DNA from: CAYZXL01 sp964482435 | GTDB taxonomy: Bacteria > Auribacterota > JABMQX01 | Length of the DNA stretch: 64,000 nt | Direction of reading: 5' to 3' | Assembly (NCBI GenBank): GCA_964482435.1 | Contig: CAYZXL010000006.1 | Coordinates: forward strand, 91,173-155,172 | Part shown: positions 45,516 through 55,100 of the stretch, piece by piece | How positions within the stretch are numbered: position 1 is the stretch's first letter | Layout of the letters: every line of letters begins with the position of its first letter | Program-made: the position numbers and the translations under genes | The notes under the pieces: generated by a model | Databases searched by the model: none | What the model was told of the DNA's origin: nothing | Seen by the model: the letters and a program-made list of their open reading frames with translations, nothing else

Positions 45516-46445
45516 ATGCCACAGAATATCAGCAGAAGAACGTTCATCAAGACGGCGAGTGCGGCCGGTGCCGCCTTTTACACCTTTGGCATTCTCGGTT
45601 GTAAGAAGAAACAGCTCGCTCCCCGCGAGCTTCGCCAGAGTTCTATGACTGATAGGATTGTCGTCGGGAGAGGCGATGACATTCGGACCGTCGTGCGAAC
45701 CGTCATCGAAAAGCTCGGCGGGATGCCCGCCTTGGTCCGGAAGGGTGACATTGTTGTCGTTAAGCCGAACATTGGCTGGACGACTCCTCCTGAGCTTGGC
45801 GCATGCACCAATCCCGAAGTCGTCGCGGCAATCGTTGAGCTTTGCTATGAAGCTGGTGCCTCGAAGGTCAAGGTCTTCGACAGGGGGTGCAGGGATGACC
45901 GAATCGCCTACCAGAGGAGCGGCATTGCCGCCGCGAGCAAAAAGGTCGGGGCAGAGGTCTCATTCGTTGAGAAGGCTCGCTTCTGCGACGTGCCCATGGA
46001 GAGGGGCAAGAAACTCAAGAGCTGGCCCATCTACGAGGACGCCGTCAAAGCGAACGTGCTAATCAACGTTCCGGTCGCAAAAGTCCACAACGCCACCGCG
46101 CTGACCCTCGCCCTCAAAAACCTCATGGGCACCGCGGGCGGAGACCGGGGCGCCTGGCATCAGTCTCTCCATCAGAAAATCGCCGACTACTATACGGTTT
46201 TGCCGTGCGACCTGGGCGTTCTTGACGCTTACAGGGTTATGCTCACGAACGGGCCCTCTGGCGGAAATCCGAGAGACGTCAGGCTCGTCAAGACCATCGT
46301 CGCCAGCACCGACCTTGTTGCCCTCGACGCCTTCGCGGCGAAAGAATTCTTCAACAAGACTCCCCAAGAGGTGCGCCACATAAAATACGCCAGCGACCTC
46401 GGCCTCGGAAAGCTTGATTTCGCCGACCGCGTGTTGCGCATTTGA
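45516..46445 (+). CDS. Tat-exported DUF362 protein (309 aa)
   Basis: The N-terminus has a twin-arginine signal (SRRTFIKTASAAGAAF), then GILGC, which may be a lipobox. The DUF362 core is clear: RKGDIVVVKPNIGWTTPPE (about 80-98), CTNPEVVAAIVELCYEAGA, VLINVPVAKVHNATALTLAL and LKNLMGT. The ferredoxin domain sometimes fused to this family is absent. Function is unknown. AAGGATAGCA precedes the ATG. Confidence 0.88.
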   Translation: MPQNISRRTFIKTASAAGAAFYTFGILGCKKKQLAPRELRQSSMTDRIVVGRGDDIRTVVRTVIEKLGGMPALVRKGDIVVVKPNIGWTTPPELGACTNPEVVAAIVELCYEAGASKVKVFDRGCRDDRIAYQRSGIAAASKKVGAEVSFVEKARFCDVPMERGKKLKSWPIYEDAVKANVLINVPVAKVHNATALTLALKNLMGTAGGDRGAWHQSLHQKIADYYTVLPCDLGVLDAYRVMLTNGPSGGNPRDVRLVKTIVASTDLVALDAFAAKEFFNKTPQEVRHIKYASDLGLGKLDFADRVLRI

Positions 46446-46575
46446 AAAATGTCGCCGGGAGCGGCCCTCAGCACCAAACCGGGGGAATCTCCGGGTTCGC
46501 ACGCCTTCCGGCATTGTCGCCTCACCTTCGGGAAATGCCCAACCGCGCCTTAGCTACTCGACGGAGTTACCGCAC

Positions 46576-48282
46576 TCACTCGCTCATCGGGAGCTCTTTC
46601 ACGGCGATCTCCCGTCCTGCGGCTGTCTCCACGGAGTAAGCAATCCAGAGACCGCCCTTCTCATCGTAGGCGGCTGATGGAAAGCGCGGATTTCCGTCGG
46701 AGATTACCGTCTCCGAATTCGTCCAGCGAGCCTCGTTTTCCTGGAAATCTGCTTTCTTGAGCACCCAGCGGTCGCCCTTCTCATTCTCAGCCCACACCAG
46801 CGTGAGCTTGCCTTTGGGACTCACGGCGAAGCCTGGCATGCAGACGTTCGCCACGTCGCGGCTCTGCTGGTGCACCTTTGGAGAGGGAGCTTCTGATGCC
46901 AGGTCGCGCTGGCAAACGCAAAGGCTCTTTCGGTTACTCGATGCCAGGTGGTCCCAGGCACACCAGACACGACCTGCACGATCAACGGCGATTGCCGGAG
47001 TGGTGTCAATGTCGTGTCCGCTCACGACGCGCGGTCGGTCGAGATGAAGGTCCGCCCCGACCGAACGAACAAATATCGTCGGCTCGCTCGCAGTTTGAGG
47101 ATAACCCCTCGGGCGGTGATAGTCCCAGCTCCAGGCAATCAGCGCACCGTCCCTGAAAACAGAGATAGCGGGGTCGGTATGGTCTTCGTAAGTCGGCACG
47201 TCCGTCGGGCTGACCCGGACCTCGTTCGACCATCTTGCTCCATCATAGCGCCGAACGTACACTTCTTTATCGCGAGAGAATTGGCCCATCTTATGCCACT
47301 TGTAGTAGGCGGTCCAGATTCGCCCTTCGCTATCGCACGTCATCCTTGCGTGCATGGCGTCATCGTCGGCATCTGTGATTCGATTCGGAGCGATTGGGTC
47401 CGAGGGATTTGCGAGGGAGACGACGAAGATGTTGTAGTTGCGTCCCTCGGAGTTGCTGGTCCAACTGATCCAGATGCGACCCACCCGGTCAACCAATGCG
47501 CAGGCGTCGTACTCATCGGCATCCGTCACCGCAACGGCTCGGTCAGCGGACCATTTTCCGCCGTCGAATACGCGCAGAAATACGTCGCCCTTTCCATCGC
47601 GGTCGGAGGTGAATACGAGATAGACTCGTCCGTCTGGACCACACGCGAGCGACGGGAAGCGCTCCCGCTTCTTTGACTTCTCAGTCTCGCCGTTGCGCTC
47701 GAGAGTAGCCGACATGTAGAAGATGCCATCCCGGAGCGCCGCGCGTGCCCGTATCGGCTCGCTGAGCACTCTGGTCAGCAATGGGTTGATTTCGTTTGTC
47801 TCCCTGTCAAGCAGACTGGTCTTGGAATAGAGCACTTTTCCCCTGGAGTCGAACAGCATGAGGAAAGCCCAACCGTCGCGATTGTGTTGTCTCTCAAAGT
47901 TGCGATTTACGTCGAGAAGGTGAACGATGGGCAGACGATAGTGCTTTTGAAATTCGAGTGCGCTCAGTTCGTTCTCGCCGGAAATGACCCGGATGACCTG
48001 CAAACCTTTGGGCTCGTAGTGCGCTGCGAACTCGCCAACCTGGCGAGCTTCCTGCTGGCAGCCCCCTCACCAGCACGCCCCGAACTCCAGAAAGACCGGG
48101 ACCCCAGCGTAGTCTGCCGAAGAGACTTTTCGGCCAAAAACGTCGGACAGTTTAAACTTGACGGACTGCGCACCGCCCAGTTCCGGGGCTTTCTGGGCGG
48201 CAGCAAGCCCCCCGACAAGACAGCAGCAAGCGGAGGAAATGCAGAACAGAACAACACGTCTCGCAGACTTTGTCGCTTTCAT
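46576..48282 (-). CDS. Selenocysteine-containing thioredoxin-like protein fused to a seven-bladed propeller (568 aa, in-frame TGA)
   Basis: The ATG at 48282 follows AAAGGGGGACATC and opens a signal peptide (about 1-29). A TlpA/AhpC-like thioredoxin domain follows (about 35-165): KLSDVFGRKVSSADYAG, then VPVFLEFGACW, a TGA at 48067-48069 (residue 72), then GGCQQEARQVGEF in the same frame. W-TGA-G-G-C replaces the W-C-x-x-C redox motif exactly, so I read TGA as selenocysteine. A SECIS-like hairpin lies 26 nt downstream. The family's cis-proline is not obvious (DGWAFLML). Residues about 175-568 contain seven repeats of the kind PSLACGPDGRVYLVFTSDRD, consistent with a propeller. Alternatives are a nonsense mutation, or two separately translated parts. 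An oxidoreductase acting on exported proteins is inference. Confidence 0.75.
48029..48049 (-). promoter_or_regulatory. SECIS-like hairpin
   Basis: In the minus-strand mRNA, CUCGCC pairs perfectly with GGCGAG across a loop AGGUU; one G-U and one A-U pair extend it to 8 bp. An outer GCUGC/GCAGC pair can form around it. The loop begins 26 nt after the UGA, inside the distance of about 16-37 nt reported for bacterial SECIS elements. It contains the G-G-U found in the loop of the Escherichia coli fdhF element. Confidence 0.6.
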
Positions 48283-48431
48283 GATGTCCCCCTTTCTTTC
48301 TCATCGGTGTCCTGAAAAGACGCTATCTCCGTGCCCGCACACGTGTCAACGGAAAAGCGGCACGCGTGGAATCCCCCAGTTGTTGGCGGCGGATGTCCTG
48401 CGTACCCGCCGGACCCCACGGCTGGCGTCGG

Positions 48432-48541
48432 GGAGACCTGACCGCAGAGGACGCGAAGAGCGCGTAGAGGGGTGACTCCATCGCGGCTTCGGCGCCGCTG
48501 CATCGCGCTCCGTGCCCTCTGTGTTCTGCGTGGTGAAGGAC
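48432..48541. repeat. Possible dispersed intergenic repeat
   Basis: The stretch CCGCAGAGGACGCGAAGAGC and CCGTGCCCTCTGTGTTCTGC resemble a short, widely distributed bacterial intergenic sequence with CGCAGAGG...AGAGCG and CTCTGTGTTC...GTGGTGAA blocks. Only one copy is in the window, so recurrence cannot be shown here. It lies in the 438-base gap between divergent genes. Confidence 0.3.
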
Positions 48542-48635
48542 TCATCTTCCAGTCGGTCGTTGGCGTTGTCGGAGCGGGTCTCCAAAAAACATTTTAGAAA
48601 CGCGGCTGAACAGCTCAAAAATCTCAAAAAGGGCC

Positions 48636-48665
48636 TTGACAGGAAACAAAGCTGTAGTAATACTA
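48636..48665 (+). promoter_or_regulatory. Promoter and probable BlaI operator
   Basis: A perfect TTGACA at 48636 lies upstream of AT-rich bases offering a weak -10 (TACTAT at 48661 or TAATAC at 48658). A palindrome TAGTA-A-TACTA at 48655-48665 overlaps the -10 region. It resembles operators bound by BlaI/MecI-type repressors, so autorepression of the pair is likely but inferred. Confidence 0.5.
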
Positions 48666-48720
48666 TCAAATGTTTAGCATTATAACCTTAACCGAGTCAA
48701 GACCAAAGAAAGGAGCCTGG

Positions 48721-49113
48721 ATGACACGGAAAAAAGAAAAGCTACTGACCAATCTCGAGATGAAGCTCATGAACATCGTCTGGAAACTGGGAAAGGCCAC
48801 CGTCAAGGACGTGAAGAAGGCTCTCCCCAGGCGAAAGCCCCTTGCCTACTCAACTGTCCTGACGATGATGCGGATTCTGGAAAGGAAGGAGTTCGTTCGC
48901 CACGAGACCGCCGACAGGACGTACGTTTATTATCCGATCGTAACTCGCGACGAAGTGATTCACTCGACCCTGCGCCACTTGTCGGACCGTCTCCTCGATG
49001 GCTCCGTGGAGCTTCTGATGATGAACCTCATAGAAAAAGAGAAGTTGCGTCCTGACGAACTGGCAAGGCTGAAAAGACTCATCGAAGCGAAGGAAAGGGA
49101 GGAAGGAAAATGA
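48721..49113 (+). CDS. BlaI/MecI/CopY-family repressor (130 aa)
   Basis: The start is the ATG at 48721 (MTRKKEKLL), preceded by AAAGGAGCCTGG. The winged-helix signature is present: TNLEMKLMNIVWKLGKATVK, LAYSTVLTMMRILERKEFVR. A helical dimerisation region follows. BlaI proteins repress their own operon until a BlaR1 metalloprotease cleaves them. The stop overlaps the next start by four bases (ATGA), so the two are cotranslated. Confidence 0.94.
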   Translation: MTRKKEKLLTNLEMKLMNIVWKLGKATVKDVKKALPRRKPLAYSTVLTMMRILERKEFVRHETADRTYVYYPIVTRDEVIHSTLRHLSDRLLDGSVELLMMNLIEKEKLRPDELARLKRLIEAKEREEGK

Positions 49114-52100
49114 GCGCGTTGATACGTTTGGGCGAGGTAGTTTTTCCGCATCTTCTGGATGCGGCATGGAAAGGGACGGTACTGCTGATGATTGTCATGG
49201 GGACCTCCAGCGCTCTCGGCAGGACACGACTCGTGACGCGGTACTGGCTCGCGGCTTACACGTTTCTGGGTCTTCTGATTCTGCCGATTGCCTCGTTTTT
49301 GGCAAGAGACCAGGGCATTGCTCTTTTGCGGACAGCCGCGCACCCCGGCGACATTTTGCCGACGAACAAGAACGCGGTTGCGCGAGGGGAATCGGTCTTG
49401 ACCCCGCCAGGAGGCTTGACGAGGAAGGCAGAAGATACCGCAGACCTCGGGGGCCTCACGGAAGAGCCGGTTAAGGCCGAATCCGATGTAGGGGCCTCGG
49501 ATCTCCGAGGCGCGGAGGCGAACACAAGCGGGCCCCTTCCGGCAGTACTGACTCAGCCGAGAACGGAAACCTATACTCCCGCTGGTGACGCGAACCAACC
49601 GGGGCTTTGGAAAAGCGCATCCGCCGCGAAGCGTTCTTTGGGGACACAGCCCGCCGGAGTGCACTTAACAATGGGCACATTCCCATGGCGCGGGGTCATC
49701 GGCCTGGCGTGGCTTGCTGGCTGTATGGTCTTCCTTTTGAGGCTTTTGGTTGCGGGGATGTCCATCTCGCGGATTTGCCGAGCATCTCCCCCGTTTTCCG
49801 ATGCCGCACTTCTCGAGCTGTTCGAGGAGGCAAGAGCGTCTGCTGGCGTCAAGTCACGGGCGACTCTTCGCTCCTGCAAGCGTATAGACTCGCTGGTCTC
49901 GCTGGGAATCCTGCGGCCATCCGTTCTTTTGCCCGAATCGTTCGGCTGCGATGTGCCGCCGGAACAGATTCGTCCTCTCCTCCTCCATGAGCTGGCTCAC
50001 ATTCATTGGAGGGATTATGCCGTCAACGTTCTCCAGCGTCTCACGGAAGCATTCTTCTTCTTCCACCCACTTGTCTGGCTGATGAGCCGGCGGTTGCGAC
50101 ACATGCGGGAAGAAATCTGCGACGACTGGGTGCTTGACCACTATTCCGAGAAGACTGCCTACGCGAGAGCGCTCATGGAACTTGCCGGAAGAAGTCTTCG
50201 TCCCGGGACCAACCGCCTTGCAGCCCTCGGCCTTTTCGGCCGCTGCGCCCTGATCCGGAAGCGCATCGAGCGGATTCTCGCCTCGGGGAAGCGGCCCGCC
50301 GCCAGGCTCAGTTTAAGAACCGCCCTGGCGCTGCTTTCTGTGTCCCTTCTCATTGTGGGTGGCTTGTCTTTCACGTCTCTTTCCGCGCGCGCCGTAGAAG
50401 AAGAGTCCGTGGCAAAACAAGAACCGCCGCCACCGCCCATTTTAGAGGGGGACCAACTAAAGAAGGTGACATTTGTCAAGACGGCGCCGCGCTACAGCAG
50501 GTCTGAGCTTCCGCCGCTGCCGGTTTTGCTTATGAGCGACGGGCGAGCGATGGTGCCGGGCCAGCGGATATGGTCGGACACCGGCCTCGACGTCTCGGCA
50601 GGGCAGATTGTCTCTGTCTCGGCAGGAGGACAGATACGCGGCTGCAACCAGCCGCCCAGCAGTTGGGCGTTCGGGCCGTGGGGGCCTGAGGGGACATTAT
50701 GCGGAGAACAGGGGCAGCAGTCCGACAAGGCGTGCGCCCTCATCGGGAAAGTCGAGAACGGGGGAAACCGCGAGGAGTTCTACATCGGCAATCAAATGTC
50801 CTTCAAAGCCCCCATCGCAGGCAGGTTCTACCTCGGAGTCGCGGACATCTTCCACATGGACAACGAGGCTGCATTCGTTGCCGGGGTGAAGGTTGATGGC
50901 AAGCCCGTAGATTTCAAGAGCCTCGTCGCGTCAAAGGAGACCGCTCCGGCGGGGAGCGCAGACCCGGCATCAAGCCCGTCCGAGACGGGAAATCCGTCAG
51001 TTGATGTGGAGAAGGTCCCCGGAAAGCTTGTTTTCGTTGGAACCTACAACCACAGCAGCCGGGGAAGCCCCTACGGCACGAGCAAGCAGTGGATCAAGCA
51101 GGACGATGAAGGAGTGGTAACGGTCTTGACCACTCTTCGCCAGGACACCTACCTCGCACGCGGCGACAAAGAGAACCGGGTCGTGGAGTACAAAATAAGG
51201 GTTGAGGACGACAGTTACAGGCTCGACATGTCCATCCAGGCGACGAAGGTCCTATACAGGCAGAAGATGCCGGGCGAGGAACAGAAGACATTTGAGCTTT
51301 CCGTCCCGGAAGGTGCCCTGTTTGACCCGAACACAAGGCCGGACCCGTATTGTGCCACCGTCATTCTTCTGAAGCATCTCGACCTGAAGAAGGGGGAAAC
51401 CAAGGAAGTAACCGCCTACGACCGGGATAATTCGGGTGTAGGCATGGGCACATACACCTTCCGAATCGAGAACAGAGGAAAGGAAGAGGTAACAGTCCCC
51501 GCCGGGACCTTCGAGGCAAGCCATCTTGTCCTGACTCAGCTCACGACTGGAGACACATGGTACAAAAAACGCGCCGGGCACGTGACCGACTTCTGGGTTC
51601 TCGACAACGGCGCCTTCGTGAAAATCCTGAGGCACCGAGAGCCGTACGAGGTGCAGCTCGCCGAATATACAAGCCCTTCGCCCCTGCCGGAACTGAAGAA
51701 GCCCGCGGCGCCAATGGCAAAACCAGAGATAAGGGTTCCCGCCTTCGACTTAGACAAACTTCCCGGAAGGGGCGTTTTCGCGGGAACCTACAAGCACAGC
51801 AGCGGTGGGCGGTCCTACGGCATCGGCAAGCAGTGGATCAAACGGAACGAGGATGGCGCTATAACAGCCATAACGGAACTTGATGACACGACGTATATCG
51901 CCTTCGGCAGCAAAGATAGCCGTATCACCGAGTACAAGCAGATGCCGACGGGCGCCCCGGGCGCGGAAACGGTCTTGGCTTTTGAGCCAGGCAAGGTTGT
52001 TCTGACGGAACGGAGCCCGGGCAAACCCGACAAGGTGAGCGAGGTCCTTGTCCCGGAGGGCTACCTGTTCGATCCCAATACAAGGCCAGACCCGTATTGC

Positions 52101-55100
52101 GCTGCGAACATCCTTCTGAGAGGATTTGCCCTGAAACAGGGAGAGGCGAAGCAGGTCAATGCCTACGACTGGGACAACTCAGGTAAGGGCATGGCGACCT
52201 ACACGTTCAGGGTAGAAAACAGAGGAAAGGAAGAGGTAACAGTCCCCGCCGGGACCTTCGAGGCGAGCCACCTCGTCCTGACGCAGCTCACGACCGGGGA
52301 TACCTGGTACAAGAAGCGCGCGGGCCATGTGACCGACTTCTGGGTTCTGGACAACGGGGTGATCGTCAAGGTCCTCAGACACAGAGAGCCATACCAGGTC
52401 GAGCTCCAGCTCGTTCAAGCGGCCGATCCTGGGTTCTGGATGGGACTGCCTACCGGGGGACAGGCGGCACCCCCTTCACCGGCCGCCGCAAAGCCGCCGT
52501 CGGGCCCGGAGCAGGCGACAGCGGAACCGGGAGCGGCGATACCAGCGACAGCACCAGCAAGGGAGGGGTACGCTCAAGGAATCGAAGGGGTACGCTTCAT
52601 GAAAACCCTTCCCCAGTACAAGGGGGAGGAGCTGCCGCCCATGCCGGTTCTGGTCATGGATGATGGCCGGGCAATCGTGCCAGCCCAGCGGATATGGTCG
52701 GACACCAGCCTCGATGTGGTTGAGGGGCAGACCATTGCGTTTTCGGCCGACGGGCAGGTAAGGGGCTGCCACGCCCCCGTGGGCGATTGGGCAATGGGCC
52801 CGTGGGGTCCGGAAGGCACGCTCGCGCCAGGGACGCCGTATCAGGGCAATAAGGTCTGTGCCCTCATCGGCAAAGTCGAGGGCGGCGGGAAAGCCGAGGA
52901 GTTCTACGTCGGCAAGGAATTGAGCTTGAAAGCTCCGAGCTCGGGAAGGCTGTACCTCGGCGTCTCAGACATCTTCCATATTGACAACGAGGGCGCCTTC
53001 GTCGTTGACGTGAAGATTGACGGCAAACGCGTTGACTTCAAGAAAGTTGAATTTGCGAAACCCGCCGCCGAAGAAGCGAAACGCCCCGCCGAAGAAGCCA
53101 AAGCGACCATCGGCGCCTTCGTCAACCTCGATCCGTACGTCAACTCGCCTCTGCAAGGTCTCCAGACCATGGCAGGCAACGACCTCCCATTGAATCCGGG
53201 GGAGCAGCGCATCGCCGACGTTGTCTTCCGAATCGGAAAGGGAGTCGTTCAACTTCGGGGGCCTATCCTCGAAGAATGGGCGCCGGGCAGATTTCCCAGT
53301 GAGGTGAAAGGAATAAAGGTAGGGCTGAAATTTGGCAGGCTCCACATCCTCCATGCGACAGGCTGGGGAGCCGGGCCGCACCCGATTGATGAGGGCAGCC
53401 ACATCGGAACTTACGTCGTCCACTATGACGACGGCTCAACAACGGAGATTCCCATCAAATACGGGAATCACGTGAGAGACTGGTGGGCCACTTACGGCGA
53501 CGCAAGTGAGGTGTCCGAAGGAAAAGTTGCCGTCCTCAACGGGCGGCGGCTCTTCACAATGGCCTGGGAGAATTCCCACCCGGACAAGGTTGTGAAAGAG
53601 ATTGACTATGTCTCCACGGGAACGGTTTGCGCGCCCTTCCTCGTGGCTATTACTATGGAAGGAGAAGGCTTGGTGGCCCCCGCGCGCAAGTTCGGGAAGA
53701 GGGCGGTCGTGGCGGCGGATAGTTCCGGCGACACGACTTCGATCCAGGAAGCCATAGATGGTGTGGACGAGCACGGGACCGTGTCGGTCAAGCCCGGCAC
53801 GTACCGTGAACACCTTGTCGTTTCAAAGCCGGTCTCGATAGAGGGAGCGGGACGAGACGTTACACGCGTCGAGACGACAGCTGAGCAAACCGCGGTCACC
53901 ATTCGCTCGTGCAGGGACGTGGTTCTGAGGGGCCTCACAATTGTCTCGGGAGTGCCGCTCGGTGAACAATCGGGCCTTGTTCTGATGGAGGTGCAGGACG
54001 CCGACGCATCCGTGGAAGAATGCAATCTACTATGGGCACAGTTCGGAATAACCATCTCCGGCAACTCCAATGCCCGCATAGACAAATGCCTCGTTGCGGC
54101 GATATGGGGCACAGGTATTGCAATTGGAGAACTGGCATCGGCGACCGTGACCAATTGCGAGGTGAGGAACTGCTACCACCGCTGCATAACTGTCAGAACG
54201 AAAGGCGAAGTGCGCATCGAGAACAACCTCATTTCCGGAAGCGCCTGGCATGGCATCCGGTACGACCATTGCTCGCCGACTATCGTCGGCAACATCGTCA
54301 GCAATCATGCCCGTTGTGGAATCTATGCCAGCGGCAGCGGCGAACCAGTAATCGCCAACAATCTGTTCCTGCGAAACGAGATGTCGGGAGTTGCGACGTG
54401 CGCTCGGACCAATCCTGTGATCAAAAACAACACTTTCGCAAGGAACGACCGAGGCGCTCTGGAGATGGACATAACGACCCGGCCGCTCGTCGAAAACAAC
54501 ATTTTCTTTGGCGAAAAGGTTGCCGCTGCCAGCTTCGTGACGAGCGGTTCCCTGGAGTTCCAAGATTCCGCTCCGCCTTTAGAGTTCTCGCACAACCTTT
54601 TGTGGCAGAACGAGCAGGAGGCAAGCAGGGTGTCTTTCACCGAGCCGACGCTCAGAGTTGACCCACTTTTCGTGGACGCAGCCGCCGACAACTACAATCT
54701 GCGTCCCGATTCCCCAGCTCGCGGCGCGGGAAAAGATGGGGCGGACATCGGGGCGAAGCTGACCATCTCCGTCAAATCACAATACCCAATCACGCCGGAA
54801 GAAAAGCTGATAATCCCCGACAGCGATTCCCGCGACTGGACGCTCTGGAAGAAAGCCCTGGCCTCCCCTCCTTCCAGGGCGGCAAAAGTTGAAGCGCCCG
54901 GCCCGGCGCCAATAAAGCAGGTCGAGGTCATAATAGACGTAACGAAGGCGGGAGACTTCGTAATCGGTGGCAGCCAGAAGGCTGCTGAGGAGGTTAGCGA
55001 GTTCTTCCAGCGGGTCGCAAAGGAACAACCTGACGCCCGCGTCATCGTGAGGGCTCACTGGGAAGCTCCTTACAGGGGTGTGCTCAAAGTCCTCGAAGCC

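Noticed and set aside
46576..48003. Annotating the propeller as a separate gene starting at the TTG at 48003
   Set aside because: This would leave a thioredoxin domain cut in half with no ribosome-binding site for the second part. The frame is continuous across the TGA.
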